Assembly: GCF_028769735.1 (NCBI RefSeq)
Contig: NC_088170.1
Coordinates: 60,173,585-60,237,584 of the forward strand
Origin: Zonotrichia leucophrys gambelii
Lineage: Eukaryota > Chordata > Aves > Passeriformes > Passerellidae
Reading direction: 5' to 3'
Length of the DNA: 64,000 nt
The notes under the pieces were generated by a model. That model saw only the letters and a program-made list of their open reading frames with translations. It had not been told where the DNA came from and ran no database searches. Both the position numbers and the translations under genes were made by a program. Positions 33,273 through 46,382 of this stretch are shown here, piece by piece. The stretch's first letter is position 1, and the number at the start of each line of letters is the position of its first letter.

Positions 33273-36200
33273 GTGAGATGGCGGCGGGGGGGCTCCGGCA
33301 CCCGGGGGGGATTCGGCACACGGGGGCGGCTCCGCCACGCCGGGGCAGCAGCGGTGGGGGGAGAGCCGGGGCGCCGAGTTCCCCGCGCGGCTGGGGAAGG
33401 GGCCGAGCGGGGCGCGGGGGGCCGGCCGGGGCGAGGCGGCGGTGCCCTCTCGTTGCTCGGGGACAGCGCGGCGGAGGCGCGGGGCGGGCATCACCGGCGG
33501 GGCTGCCGCGGCTGCCCTGGCCGGGCGGCGGGAGCGGCGCGGCTGCCGCCCCCCAGCTCCCCCGGGGCAGCCCCGGCCGGGGCACGGGCTGGCGGCCGCG
33601 GCCTCCGCGGCGCCGCGGTTCCCTCCGGCGGAGCCGGCGCCGCTGGGGCGGGGGTCCGAGCGCGGCTCCGGGCGGCCCCTGCCCGCAGCGCCGCGCACCC
33701 GCATCGGGGCCGGCCGGGCAGCGGCCGCGCCGTCCCGGAGCCCTCGGTGTCCGGGTGCCGCGTCCCCCGGTACGGGCGGAGATGTGCCGGTACGGTCCGG
33801 GGCCCTCGCCGTGCTCGGGGCTCTGCCTGCCCGCTCCGGCGCTGCTGTGCGGCTCCTGCTCCCGCTGAGCGTACCGAGAGCTGCCTCGGTGCCCGTGTCA
33901 GGTGATAGAACGATGGAGCGTCTCTTCTGCTTCCCTTCAGAGCTCCTGAATTTCGGCATCTTCATGTTCGTCTCTGACCTCTCTCGTGTCTCTTGTTTTA
34001 CATGCCTTTATGTTTTCTTTTGCTTTACCTTTTTTTTTTCTTCTTTTCCACCCTAAAACAGTGCCAACCTGACTACAGCTTATCCTTGGTTTTCCGTTTG
34101 GGAATCAAAATATTAGAGAACTTCTCATCTCTCAAAGTTTATGCTGTCACATTCATTTTATTGGTGTTTTATTTGCTGTCCTTTCTGTGAGAAACAAAGA
34201 AGCTGAGGAGAATGTATCCCACAGCAGTAGAACTGTGCAGGTGTTTGTTACTTTTACTTCTGTTTCTCACACCCTCTGAGGGTGTGTTACCCAGATCTAT
34301 CAGATTCAGTGAAACTTTGAGTCCATAGTGTTAAGCTCTGTGCCTGGTATTTTGCCTTTTACTGCTTTTACGTGTTACTGGTCACTTGAGAAGCAATGCT
34401 GCCGAGTCTTGCGTTTTGTTCCAAATTTGCCAGTGCCTTATCCATCTGTCATATAATTAAATGGGAAAAGTAATTAATTGGAAAACCTGACTTGTTGAAA
34501 GTACTTTAATTAATGTTCTGAAATTCTTTGTGATGAAATGTTCCTACAGAAAATACAGCTTGCCTTACAGTTTGGAGACACGAGTTCTCTATTAGGAATG
34601 AGACTGGGGATGGTGTGTCATCAGTAATTTGTCTGCTTATATCTTCCTGTTGATGATGTTAAACAGATGGTGGTATCTGTTTTATCAGGGAGAAGTGCAG
34701 CACTTGAAATAACCTGTTAATCTTAGTAAGTGAATCCTAATATCTTCAGCTGCACTTGGAGTGGTCAGTAAGCAGCAGCAGGATGTATTTCTTTATTTCT
34801 GTTACATACATTAGTGCTTGGCATCAGACTTTGTTTCCCTGAGGTTAAGAGGCTAAAAGTGGTTTGTGCATAAATCTCTGAGTTATAAATAGCCGTATGC
34901 ATTTGGCTATTTTTGTAGCTCTCAAGTTTTGGTGATCTTCTTTGGTTTGTCTCTTTGCTTGTGACTCCCTGGAAAGGATAATCCTTTTCTCAGAAGTCTT
35001 ATTTTTGTTCCAGTAAGGTGTTTATGAATGTATGTATGCATATCACCTTGATGGACTCCATTGTACAGTACTTGCAAGCAACTTTCATTGCTGAAGGTGA
35101 AGGTTGAGAGCAGTGCTTGGAACTTGTGTATTTAAGATCCCAATCCATGTTTGAAGTGGAATATTTGTGCAGTTACACATTCTGTTGCTATGTTTTACTG
35201 CCAATGTATGTTTTTATTCTGGATATAAATATTACCAAGGATAAAACATGAGCCTGAGTCACCAGAAAAAGAATTCGGAAACCTAGTTGGTTTAATTCAA
35301 TGTTTGCACAATAATTTTTTCCCCTTGCGTTGTGTGGAACGTGACATACAAATAAGGTGTCAGTAGTTGTTGGGAACTCCATGGAGAATTTCAAATATTC
35401 TGGATTTATCCCAGAGCAGAGTTAGCTCAGCTTGTCTCAAATATTGATCCCGGCTGTATCCATAGGTGCCGGGCATTGGTGTGAATTCTGGGAGCAATCA
35501 AAGTCCTGTAGGTTTTGAAAGGGGAAGCAGGATTGGTGTGTTTTAGAGGGGGACAGAGGTGTGTTCAAGAATTCCAGTCAGCCTGGTTTGAGGCAGCTGA
35601 CCAGGCAGTGAGGGGTGGAATGCTGCTGGAATTAAACAATGCTGTTCCTGTCACAGCTGGCAGGGGTCACTGGAAAGCAGTGGACTTTATTTCTTTCTTA
35701 ATTCTCCAAAGTTACATGTACTATCTTCCTTGGCTTTTTCTATATATCTGTCTTATTTCTGGTAGAAATCCTGTCGAAATTTTTTGTTTTTTTCTCAGGA
35801 CCCTTGTGAGTGAGAATGATACCAGTCAGAGATTGGGGTTTGGGTTTTCCTTTGTCTGTGAGGAAGTTCTTTTCATAATAAACAGTGTTGTTTATGGATT
35901 CATCATCAGACAGTTTATGTGGATTTTTAGCAAGACTTATTAAGGGCACAAAGCTTGTACAATTGCTTCCTTTGTCTCTCTTCTCCCATTTGAGTCACTT
36001 CTTACTCAGATGATGAAACCAAAGTTAATGGCAACTGAAAGACACTACCTACACTGTGACAAATTTTTATAAAACTTTAGATGGGTAGTGTCCCAAATTA
36101 ATATTCCTACCCAAAAAAAGCAGTCATAGAGTCCCTCCCTTCTGCAAGAAGTGAGCAATTGCTGGGCAGTGTGTGTGCTAAGCTGTGAGCCATCAGCACT

Positions 36201-36716
36201 AGCCTGCTTTGACTGGCCCAGCCAAGCACTTGGGATGGTTGTTATGATGGGTGGGGGGCAGGAAAAATATTTTGGGTGGGGACAATGGTAAGAGCAGGCA
36301 GAGTTAATTGCTTCTGCCCACAGAGCAAGGTAGGCCTGTTTTTTCTCTGATGTTTTTTTGTTTTATGAAGGAAACAAAACAAAACTCTTAGGGGGTACCT
36401 GTCAGAGGTAGTACTGCATCTTCCTGTTTGAGGACAATTGATCATCACTTACCAAAAAATATGTGGTGGTGTGAAAAGTAACAGACTTTGAAAGCTTTTA
36501 ATATCATGTTTTCCCCCTTGAATTTACTGTTATGTTATTTATAAAGGTCCTTCTTGATGGATGCAGAGGAGGAAATGTTAAAGTCTTTGAAGAAATTATA
36601 TTAGAATTTTTAAGACGAACCAAAGAGCTTAATAAATTGGCACAGTGGAAGAAAGGGTTAATACTGATTAGAGTGATAATGTATTGCTGTGTAATGCTTG
36701 GGTATGCTCTGCTTGT

Positions 36717-36805
36717 AATCATAAAATAATTTAGGAAAGGGTCATTGGAGGTCATCAGTCTGCTCCAGCCCCATCTCAGAGCAGCTTCAAAGTTAGAGCA
36801 AACAC
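36717..36805 (-). mobile_element. Short CR1 3'-end fragment
   Basis: The text aatcataaaataatttagg, then gtcattggaggtcatcagtc and ccatctcagagcag, resembles the reversed 3' terminus of avian CR1. Too short and diverged to place in a subfamily. Confidence 0.5.
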
Positions 36806-39249
36806 ATATAGAGAGATCCATTGTGTTGTCAGGAAATTTAGAAATTCAGCTTGTGCTTGTGGTGGGCTTTTTTGTTTGGTTTTTTTTCGTGGAAGGAGAG
36901 GATATCAGGGAGTTCCTAGAACTATTCTCTTATATTTTTAAATTTATGCGTGTGAATGGGATTTTTTTCCAAGTTTGTTTCCGCTGGGAATACATGTAAT
37001 GTTCAGTATTTAATTCTTTGCTCATTTGAGGTGATCTTGGTAGATGTTCTCCAAAGAGCCTAGATGGCTTTCTGGAATGAGTCCAAGCACTGGACTCCTA
37101 TTTGCTAATAATTTGTGGTTCAGTTCTTAAAAACTAAAATACAACTGCAGAGTGGGAGAAGAAATGAAAGCAGTATCACATCAGACGTGAAATCGTGCGA
37201 GCCTCACATTTTGGACGCTGGCCAGCGCCAGATGCTTTTGGGGTTTAGGTGGTTGGCAGATGCTGCCTTGGCACTGAGCACCCTTGGTGTTGATGTGTGC
37301 AAGGGACAGTTTGTTCTGTGTGTGGCTCTCCTTGGTGTTGGCTTCTGGCCGTCCTGCACTCGGGTTCAGGGCAGTGTTTGCATGGCCCAGCACAGCCCAG
37401 TGATCTCTTTGGATGCTTTCTTGCATCCTGGGTTATGAAGCTGGAGACTCCCTCAGCTCTGTGTTTATTTTTTTTCCCCTTATTATTATTGTTATTGTGT
37501 GTTTAAATAGCTGCTTTCTTTTTGAATGGGAGTAAAATCTTGGCTTCAGTGACTTCCTGTGGCTGTGAGTCTAACAGTCTACTTATGTGTTGTAATATAA
37601 TATTTCCTTGTTAAAAATTTGGCTTTGCTGTCCTCTCAGTGTAGTTAATAAATGAAGTTGCCTGTATCACTGGGAAGCTGTTGTTTTCTTGACTTTATTT
37701 TCTGTTTTTCTCTTGAAGTCTCATTTAATTTATTATAATGCCTTATTTTTCTGTTCATGGTTGCCTCTTTCAATAGGAGAGTCTTTCAAGTTGTTGGTAA
37801 TTCATAGCCCTTCTCAGTACCCCTCCCCCAATATTTTAATATTCTTCTCCCAATAAAGTAGATGTATTTCAAATCAGATTGCACAGCTGATGAACAGAGC
37901 TGTACTGTAGTGTTTTCCTTGTCATCCCCCTTTTATCCAGGTCTCCCTGCTCTTCTGAATGTATTATATTGGATGGCAGAGGTCCCTGAGCTGCTGAAGT
38001 TCCTTTCTGGATTTGAGATATCATTTCTTAAGGCTTTTAGTGGTGTTCATAGTTCTCTCCCCCTGCCTTCCCTTACAGATAACACTGACATGGTTGATAC
38101 TGAATTCCATTTATTTTGCCTTTTCATTGTTAAAATTTATGCATATTCTTAAGCTTTGCTAGTTTAAGATTGCCATCTAGAAATGTTACTGCTTCAGGTT
38201 TTCTTTTCTTCTTTGCAGTATAAAAGATAAATATAGTGAGCACTGCTGAACCTTTTAACAGAAGCTTAAAATTTGGAATAATAGGACAGGGCTCAGTTCA
38301 CTCTATTTCAGAACTTAATTTAGGCAGTACTTCATAAAAATCGTAGTCTACTGGTCCAGATAGGAGGAGGAGAGGGGAAATAGCCCTAATTAGTCGAGAT
38401 CACTGTGTTAATGGTGATTGAGGAGGCTTATGGGGAGAGATGCTGAGTGTTCAAGCTGGCTGTGGTCAGAGCTGCCTCGGTGCCATTCGTGCTCACTCTT
38501 TGTGCCATTTGTACTGGAAATTCCCTCTGCAGAGGTGAATCCTGTGAGAGCTGCTCATGGGCTCAGCAGGGCCTGAGATCTGTGTCCTGTGGGATGGGCT
38601 CTGGGGCTGGCAGCTGGTGTCCTGTGGTGGTGCTGGTTTAGAGTGGTTAAAACCCTTGTGGAGCCTTACAGGGCATCCTGACCTTTGCCATCAGTTGTGT
38701 GGACGTGTCTTTAGAGAGAGATTGCATCTGCTTGAAGTTCCTTCTGTGCAGCTCTGGGAGCCAGCAGGAATGTGGGGCATCTCTACCCTTATCTGTCAGG
38801 GCCTGATAAGCAATGACATGGTGTCTGTGTTCATCTCTCTAGTAAAAGTCAGATGGTTGGAAAACTTACCTGGAATTTGCCATTTCTGGATGCTCTCATC
38901 CTTGAACAAGGTAGTCACCAGGCACTTGTGGGCTGGATGAGGCCCTGAATGTCTGCCTCTGTCACTGCTGTGTGCTGAGGTGTGTGAAAGCCAGTGGAAC
39001 ACAGAGACACCAGGCTAAGAAAATTTAATCTGTTTGGTTTCAGGATTAGGATAGTTCTGCATGAAGGAGATTGGGGATTTGTGTGCACTTTGCCTTGGAC
39101 TGGCAGTGTATGGAAGAGCTGCAGGCCAGTGGTCTGTGATCCAAGGAGATTCTGGCACTGGTATCAATAGGTGATCAATAGCCTGCTCTATGCAGGCTGG
39201 ATGCTGCCGTTAATCTTCATTATCCAGTTAGCTGATTGCAGTGAAGAAT

Positions 39250-39600
39250 GTTAATTCCATATTTTCTTCAGTGTTTTGGCTGGTTTTAATCTGTGGCAAT
39301 GTTTGCTTTTCATAGATAACAGACTCTTTGGAAGCCTTTGACATCTTTCCAAAGGTTCTTTGAAAGTCCACATATGTTCTACCACTTGCTCTTGTCTATC
39401 AGTTAGTTTGACATGTCCAGAAATACTGATAGACCGAGACATGATCTTCCTGTGTAGAAACTGCTGATTAGACCCTATCAGATAGACTTTCGGGTATAAT
39501 GGTGTTCCATTTTTAATGATTGTTTTGAGGACCTTGCCAGATACACATGTAAGGCTTGTTACTCTGCAATTCCTTGCTTGGATCACTCCAGACACCTTTT
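39250..39600 (-). mobile_element. CR1-like reverse-transcriptase fragment
   Basis: Minus-strand translation reads ARNCRVTSLTCVSGKVLKTI near 39580-39510, very close to the CR1 RT signature NYRPVSLT.VPGKVLE.I. Further along in a shifted frame are text like SNQ.GFC.GRSC and a weak counterpart of the catalytic-domain region. Frameshifts show it is dead. Right and left limits are approximate. Confidence 0.6.
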
Positions 39601-40000
39601 TTTTTAAAAATAATTTAAAAATTCCTGCTCAGCATTTTCAACTCTGTTCCTACAGAGCAGTGGCTGTTGCCAGAGGCAGCAGCTTTTTCCGACAGCTCAG
39701 CCACTTCATGCCTCAGCTGCTTCAAAAACTTGCTGGATAACTATTTGTGGAACATGATGCAAACTTGGTGATTTAGGAGTGGTTTTCAGCTTCCTGACTG
39801 TAGTCATCAAGAAGCCACAACTCTGCTGTGCAGTGCCTGGTGACAGATAAACATGTCTTCCTAAACACACGTCAGTATTTCCAGTGAGCAAGATTTATTA
39901 TTGCCTTAGGAATCTCAAGAAAGAAGAAAGGCATTTTATTTCAAGGTGGTGACTATATTTTGGAGTGTTTTTTTCCAATATTTGTTAGGGCAGATATAGA

Positions 40001-40026
40001 TATCTATCTATCTATCTATCTATCTA
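40001..40026. repeat. (TATC)n microsatellite, about 6.5 copies
   Basis: Tetranucleotide run tatctatctatc... in the PHTF2 first intron, preceded by the related gatatagata. Confidence 0.95.
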
Positions 40027-43000
40027 CAAAACTTGGTGTTTATAGAAATTCTGTTCTTTAATAAAGTTGTTACAGTTGTAAGAGCAGATGTGTACATGCA
40101 ATATTCCAGGGATTTCTCAGTATGAGGTTACCAGTGTTTAATGGGATATGTATGTGTGTGTGTGTAGTATTCAGTACAAAAAACAGGAATAGAAAGAACT
40201 TCAGATCAACCATGTGCTGGTTTTGTTTTTTTTTTTTTTTTAACGATACAGCATTTTCAGAAATGGCTTGTAGGTCCAGTGTGCTGACAGCAATTACTGT
40301 ATTTGGTGAGAATTTTGAAACTGAAACTTCTTATAGTAGATAAGAAGCAAAATTAACTTGAGTATAGTTCACTTTAAGGGCTTGGACTCTCCAACTCTAT
40401 AGATCAGTAGAATATATTTAAATATTGGAAGCTTTTTGCTAATTGATAAATACTGCAGCAGGCTCAAAAGTAAATCATGGGAGGTGTAGAATCTTGGACT
40501 TCTCAGTTCAGAGTCCTTCCCTCCTATATTTATGAGTAAGGTATCTATGAGATTGTGTCAAGTTACTTCAAATGAAATTATGAACCAGTTATGTAACAAA
40601 TTAGGAAAGTTGCACAGATCTTAAGGCAGAGATTCCAGAAATGTCTGCAGCAGTTGCAGCAACTGCACGCAATGTTCTTTTACCATAACCTGAAATAAAT
40701 CTCAGAAATCCTGATGGTCAACATTTTGTTGCTGTTTCAGACAGTTGTGTAATTCAGTGACAAAACAAGTATTCCTTGGGTGACACTTATTTTGTGTGGC
40801 ACTTCTTGCTTCAGGGACTGGTGGGTTTGCTGTGGAGGTGAGGATGGCGAGGCTGAGTCTGCTTCCCATCATGTTTTGAAGGCTGGTTCTCCCTGCATGC
40901 TCTGTGCTGTGTCTGTGAGACCTTCCTGCTTGGCTGGTGACTGATAAAGGGCATGAGCTTATAAGGAAATAGGCAGCAGCAGAAATAGGATCAGGTGCAG
41001 TGGTTTGTGGGCAGAATAAGAAGGTATCAGACTTTCAGTATCTGACATCTCACTGGAGGCACAGGCAGGCCTGGCCTTGCTGCCAGATATGTGTGTGTGT
41101 CATCATATATGGCATTTTTGGTACATCTGTGTGCAAGGGCAGGGTGTGATAGCCAGCAGCCAGCACAGGGTCTGATTCATGTCCTATTGTGGCTGCTGTT
41201 GGCCTGATGAGAGAGGCCTTCTCAAACAAAAACCTCCCAAAATAAGCATTTAGGGATGTAAATTTTTTTTAATCAGTTGTTTGGGGGTGATTGCATTTTG
41301 GATTTTCAGTTTTTTTTTGTGGAGTTTTGAGGTTTTTTTGAGATGGAGTGAAGGGGCAGAGTTTGAAAATTAACGCTCATGAGCAGCATCCTAGGAATGC
41401 TGGTAGGCAGTTTTAGCAGAGTTTTGGCCTTCCTTGGGGAAAGAAAGTATGTTAATTCCTTTTTATTTACAAACTGGTATGACCTTGGGTTGCAAGACAA
41501 CTTGAGGGGGCTCAGCCATCATGGCAGGAAGAGAACTTTTCATGCTGGTTGCTGGATGTTGTCCTTAACTTAGCAGCATCTGGGGTTTTCTTGACTTTTT
41601 TCCTTTGGTTTTGACTGCTGTAGGTTTTCTTAAGGGTAGCTGGAAGGAACATGATCAAACCTCCACTGAAAGGTGTGAACCTAGGAGTGACAAGTTTCTT
41701 GTTTGCTGGTATACAATTTGCAATTCTGAATGCTGTTTTGAGAACACTGATGCATAGATAAAGTACTTAAAAAGAACAGTGAGTGCATTGCTTAGTATTT
41801 GATGTTTCCTTTCAAAAAGGAGATGTAGGTTTAATGGTTTGTGTGTAATGCACATGAAAAATAATGGATCTTTTGGAGCATTGCTTTAAGGCTTTCATCC
41901 TGTTGTTTGTGGCAGTGGCAGAGCTCCCCTGGGTTTAAGTGGAGGGAGGATAACTCCTGGTAAGTTTAGTGCTATGTCTGCATTACAGGGATGCCTCCCT
42001 TGGTTTGTTATGTCACGGCAGAAGCAGCTTTTCAGTCAACGGCAGATGCCCAATGTGACTGAGCTGTTTATTGGGCTCATTTAAAGTATTAAATAGTGTC
42101 AGCAATTTAATGAAAATTTGTATTTTGATGTTGAACCTAGAAAGTGAAGGGTTTTTCCTTTAATTTTTTAAATCATTGTTTTCTAGCTGTGCCTGAACAA
42201 GTGTAATGCTTTAAGAGAGTTTGTGTGATACAAATGTTGCAATTAAATTAGTAGTTTAGACCATAGTCTTTGCTGTTCTGATTCATTGTCTTTTCTTACC
42301 CTACATGCTGGGAATCTTAGTGAAAAGACACCTGTGATTGTGACACTGCAATCTGGAGGATCTGACATAATGGTAAAACAGTTCTAGCTTGGAAAGCAGT
42401 TGAAGAAACCAGGTTGGAGTATTCTCATGGCTGTATATGACAGCCTTTTAAAAACTGCCTTTAATTTCCTGAAGGTACTAAAAATCAATGACTTTTCAAA
42501 AACGTTTGAGACAAAAGCGACCTAAATTTTGCAGTTTTAATTCTGGTGATGTATAATGAACATGCAACTTCATTGCATCATCAGCCTAAGATCATAACAA
42601 GTTGAGAAGGACACTCAGGTCTTGACTCAGCTGCTGCATGGTATCCTGACCACTCAGGTTGGGATTGCTATAAAGAGAACAGGTTCCTTGAAATCCTGAG
42701 TGATTCACAGTGTTTACAGGCAAGGACAGCAACTCTTTGTCTATGCATCCTTGCTTGTGCTGTGTTTTTAATTATGTCCTTTTGCTAGTTGACACTGCTT
42801 AGACTTGTATATTCTTAAAAAAGGCTGTTTTTTTCTTTGTCACTATGGAAGAGCACAATTTTATTCTTAACTTCTGTCAGTTCAGATTGCTTTAGACTGT
42901 CATTTAGGATTATATACATTTATGTCTGACTAGGGTCACCAAAGCCCTGTGGATATGAGTAAAATTTCTAAATATACTTTGAATTTATTTAAATCCTGTC

Positions 43001-43691
43001 TTACTCAGTAAGCACTGCAGTACAGTGGGGCTTGAGCTCTTAGCTACCTGAAGGCATCTAAATATAAATTTCTGTGGCTTTTGAGAAACTGTTACTTGTA
43101 TTGCAAGGTGTATTGTGTAATATGATTATGCCCTGAACTGGGAAATAGCTAAGCAACCCCACCTTTGAATAGGGATCACCAAAACTAGGTAGTCCTCTCT
43201 ATTAAGCTTTAAGAAAGTAATGAAGCTTTGATTAAAATATACTGCTAGTTATTCATAGCATTAACTGTTTGATGGAAATGTAACAAAAGCTCTGTTGACT
43301 GTTACAGAGAGGTTGTGATAAAGCTTTTATATATGGATGCTCTGTCTAATCTTTGAAGTTTGGAGTGTTTTTTTGTGTTGCTCTGAAGTCTTCAGCTAGT
43401 TAAGATTAACTTAATCTTGCTGTAGTTACTCTGCAGAGGACATTGTACAGCTGAGTGCTGAAGCTGGTGCTGTCCTAGATGCAGGTATTTGACAGGGAAC
43501 ATGGAGCAGAAGGCTGGGTCCAGAGGGGATGAGGGCAGAACCAGGCAGGAGAACAGGCACTGCTCTGTCTGCTTGTGTTGGTCTGTCGGCTGTTTTCACT
43601 TTTACCCAGCTGATCCTGGTGTGCTTTAGAGCCAGGCTGACCTCAGGATCAGTGTCAGCTGGAAACACAAAAGCCGGGCGGGGTAAGTTGT

Positions 43692-43722
43692 AATGAATAT
43701 GCAGAGTTGCTGCATATTCATT
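43692..43722. repeat. Perfect 13-bp inverted repeat with 5-nt loop
   Basis: Arms aatgaatatgcag (43692-43704) and ctgcatattcatt (43710-43722) are exact reverse complements around agttg. A second small palindrome, atgaattaattcat, follows at about 43729. Confidence 0.9.
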
Positions 43723-43762
43723 TTAGCAATGAATTAATTCATATTCCCAATGAAACTGCTAG

Positions 43763-43806
43763 AATACTTAGTCTCCAGTTTAAGAAAATACTTAGTCTCC
43801 AGTTTA
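43763..43806. repeat. Tandem duplication, 24-bp period
   Basis: aatacttagtctccagttta occurs at 43763-43782 and again at 43787-43806. Confidence 0.9.
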
Positions 43807-44540
43807 GGGTGTTCAGTGAGCTGTGGGCAGATAGTCAGAGCCAGGGCTGCAGCTGAAGTGCCTTGAGTTGTTTCCATCCATCCCTCACCCAGATAAGCTG
43901 GCTTCAGACTGAGTCTATTAAACTCATAATGTCTCATTAAACCCCCCAAAACCTAAAGACAAACTAAAAACCAAACCACAGATAAATCCCAGCTCCTGCA
44001 AGCAGAAGCAGAGAAATAATTAAACTTTTTCACCTTTCATTATTGTGCTGTCTCAGAAATGGCTGCCTAGCTTTTGAAGAAAGCATGTGATGTTTCCTAG
44101 TAGAGGTATTTTTAGTTAGCACACCAAATTCTGTTTTGAGACATCAATCCCATGATTTTGTCATATTTACTTTTGTAAGCATAATCTTTGCATTTGTTTA
44201 TGCAAATGTGTATGCTAATAAGCTTTAAATGCCACCAGAATAGATTTATGGAGGATTTAATGCAGAGTTTCTTAAAAAAATGAGAACCATGGATAATCTA
44301 AATAACAGGTTTGTTGATAGAAATCAAATAAAGCTACTTCTTTGTATTTGGTTTATAGTTTTGTGAGGTAGTTTTTCTTGAGGCAAAGGATTTTTGAGTG
44401 AATTAAAAAGCTACTGCAAACAACGGTTACTGCCTTTAAAATGGCTGATCCACTTTTAGCCATATTCAACACAGTTCAAGGTCTTGGATTAATGAGTTAA
44501 TGTTTGGTTTCCTGAAAAATAATTGGCCTTGGAGAAGGAC

Positions 44541-44617
44541 GTTAATGTAGCTGTTGAGGGAAGGAAGTTAATGTAGTTGTTGAGGGAAGGAAGTTAATGT
44601 AGCTGTTGAGGGAAAGG
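44541..44617. repeat. Three tandem copies of a 26-bp unit
   Basis: Units starting gttaatgtagctgttgaggg begin at 44541, 44567 and 44593 with one to two substitutions between them. Confidence 0.92.
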
Positions 44618-45597
44618 TTTCTGTCCAGGTTCAGCAGTTCTTTACGGCTGGTAATGAGTTGTTCCAACCTTTGTCTCATCCTGTGATCAGGCTGGTAGGA
44701 GGTTGGGTACATTGGATTTAAGAGGAGTGTTGTTTAAGAGAAATGAGAAGGAGTTAAAGGTCCTCCAAGATGAGATCATGAAGGCAGAGAAGGTGTAAAT
44801 GTGATCAGCATCTGTGTGGCCCCTTCCTGCACTGCACCCCAAGTGTGATCAATATCTGTGTGCCCCTTCCTGAGCTGGCACCCGTCACTGCTGTCACTGT
44901 GCCTGTGTGATGTGGGTGGTGTGTGTGGGGAAGGGTTTTATGTCACGTTGAGTCCAATGGAGCAAAGGATTATTAAAGTCAAATTTAATTGAAGAGGTTT
45001 TCCAATAAGAAAGCAAGTCCTGTTGTAAGCTTTGTCTGGGTGAGAATAGAAAGGTGAGCAGTTCATGTGGTATATCAGATTATAGCAGTCTCTCTTGGAC
45101 TCCTTTCTTTATGTGATAGTATTTTTATATTTATTGTGCCAATGGATTCTTAATAATTGATAGTTGCTCTTAGGAAAACAGACTCTGTTATCAGAAGCAA
45201 ATAGATCAGAAACAATCACAGATGTTGACAGAGGCATGGCTGCCAGCTTTAACTGACTTGATATGACTTACATGATATTTTCAACAGTGGAAAAATTGAG
45301 GTGTTTGCTTGCTCAGTTGCACCAATTGTCAGTGTTCTGACATTTCTGGAATTTTCAATGACTGTCTAAGCTCTCTGACACATTTCTATCTCTTGAGTTG
45401 TAGTTTTATCTGAAGCTGCATAGAAGATACAGGAGTTGCACTGTTAGAAATCTTAAAGATAGGTCCATTTGGGAAACATGAACGTGTGGCATGAGGTCTC
45501 TTAGAAACCCTCAGGCACTGATATAATATCAATCCATTTGTTGAAGGTTTGTACTATAGTGTATATTGTGCATGTCCAAACTAAAGGCAGTATTATT

Positions 45598-45686
45598 TAT
45601 ATGTTCTAAGTAATGCACTGTATAAAACAGGAGTATGCCTAATGGACATACTTCTTTTTTATACAGTGCACTACTTAAAAGATATA
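45598..45686. repeat. 89-nt long hairpin (40-bp arms, 9-nt loop)
   Basis: The left arm 45598-45637 (core taatgcactgtataaaac) is the near-exact reverse complement of the right arm 45647-45686 (core ttttatacagtgcactac), around the loop cctaatgga. In the inner 30 bp there are 27 Watson-Crick pairs, one G-U pair and two mismatches when read as plus-strand RNA. The outer 10 bp add two mismatches. Size and shape fit either a miRNA-type precursor or a short palindromic transposon remnant. I cannot match it to a named miRNA. Confidence 0.85.
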
Positions 45687-45754
45687 GTCAGAGAAGAATG
45701 AACAAACAAATGTCAGTGCAGAACTGAGTCTTTTGGAGGGTCATTTTTTAAATA

Positions 45755-46155
45755 AATAGAATCATACTGAGTTGGAGGGGAGCCATAAGGATCATCAAGT
45801 CCATCTCCCTGGCCTTGCACAGGGCAGCCCCATCTCTGTGGCTCTCCACTGGATGCAGTTTTACAGCTGGATGTCTTTTTGTGTTGTGGTGCCCAGAACT
45901 GCCCCAGCACTGGAGGTGAGGCTGCCCCAGTGCAGAGCAGAGCAGGACAGTCCCCTCCCTTGGATGCGGTGCCTGATGTCACCAGCACAGGGCTGGCCCT
46001 CCTGGCTGCCCGGGCACTGCTGGCTCCTGTTCCATGAACCAGGACCCCAGGTCCTGCAGCTTCTCTCCAGCCCTTTGTTCCCCAGTCTTTACACACAGCC
46101 AGGGTTGTCCCAGGTGCAGAATGTGGCACTTTCCCTTGATTAACTTCATATGGTT
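45755..46155 (-). mobile_element. CR1 LINE 3' fragment
   Basis: Starts with tagaatcatactgagttgga, followed by ggatcatcaagtcca. Downstream blocks such as tgcccagaactgccccagca, gccctcctggctgcc and cacacagccagggttg are typical reversed CR1 ORF2/3' sequence. On the minus strand it translates in pieces to FWAPQHKK and CHILHLGQP, as in the CR1 ORF2 tail. It is frameshifted and 5'-truncated. Confidence 0.85.
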
Positions 46156-46382
46156 AATAACTGCTTTAAAGAAAAAACAACCCAAACCCTGAATTTTTTG
46201 GTGATGCATAATATACAATAAAGTATCATGAGTTGCTCTGATGCTTAGGTCATTCATAAAGACACTCATTTGAATCTATCGTACAGTTTTGGTTTCTATC
46301 CCATTTGTTGAATGTTGCATTTTTCTTTGCTTTTCTTATCTGTGTAAAAGCTGTAAACAAATGCCTTTAAATCAAGAAGTAG

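Larger units (their letters stand above)
32510..33905. promoter_or_regulatory. CpG island, probable bidirectional TMEM60/PHTF2 promoter
   Basis: About 1.4 kb of very GC- and CpG-rich DNA, abrupt against AT-rich flanks. It has no TATA box at an obvious position, many GC boxes (ccgcccc), four ATTGG boxes and a GACGTC core (32795-32800). TMEM60 runs left from it and PHTF2 right, the known head-to-head arrangement. Long open frames across it (up to 373 codons plus, 312 minus) come from the lack of stop codons in GC-rich DNA and show no protein family. Confidence 0.9.

Noticed and set aside
32784..33965. Long open frames (373, 318, 312 and 205 codons) on both strands in the CpG island
   Set aside because: They are Arg/Ala/Pro/Gly-rich, overlap each other on both strands, and arise because GC-rich DNA has few stops. 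No family resemblance; the region is a promoter.
35515..35943. 142-codon plus-strand frame
   Set aside because: Hydrophobic but unrecognised, in ordinary AT-rich intron, no splice or coding signature; probably chance.
39251..39595. 114-codon minus-strand frame as a possible gene
   Set aside because: Its start matches the CR1 reverse-transcriptase signature, so it is a repeat remnant.
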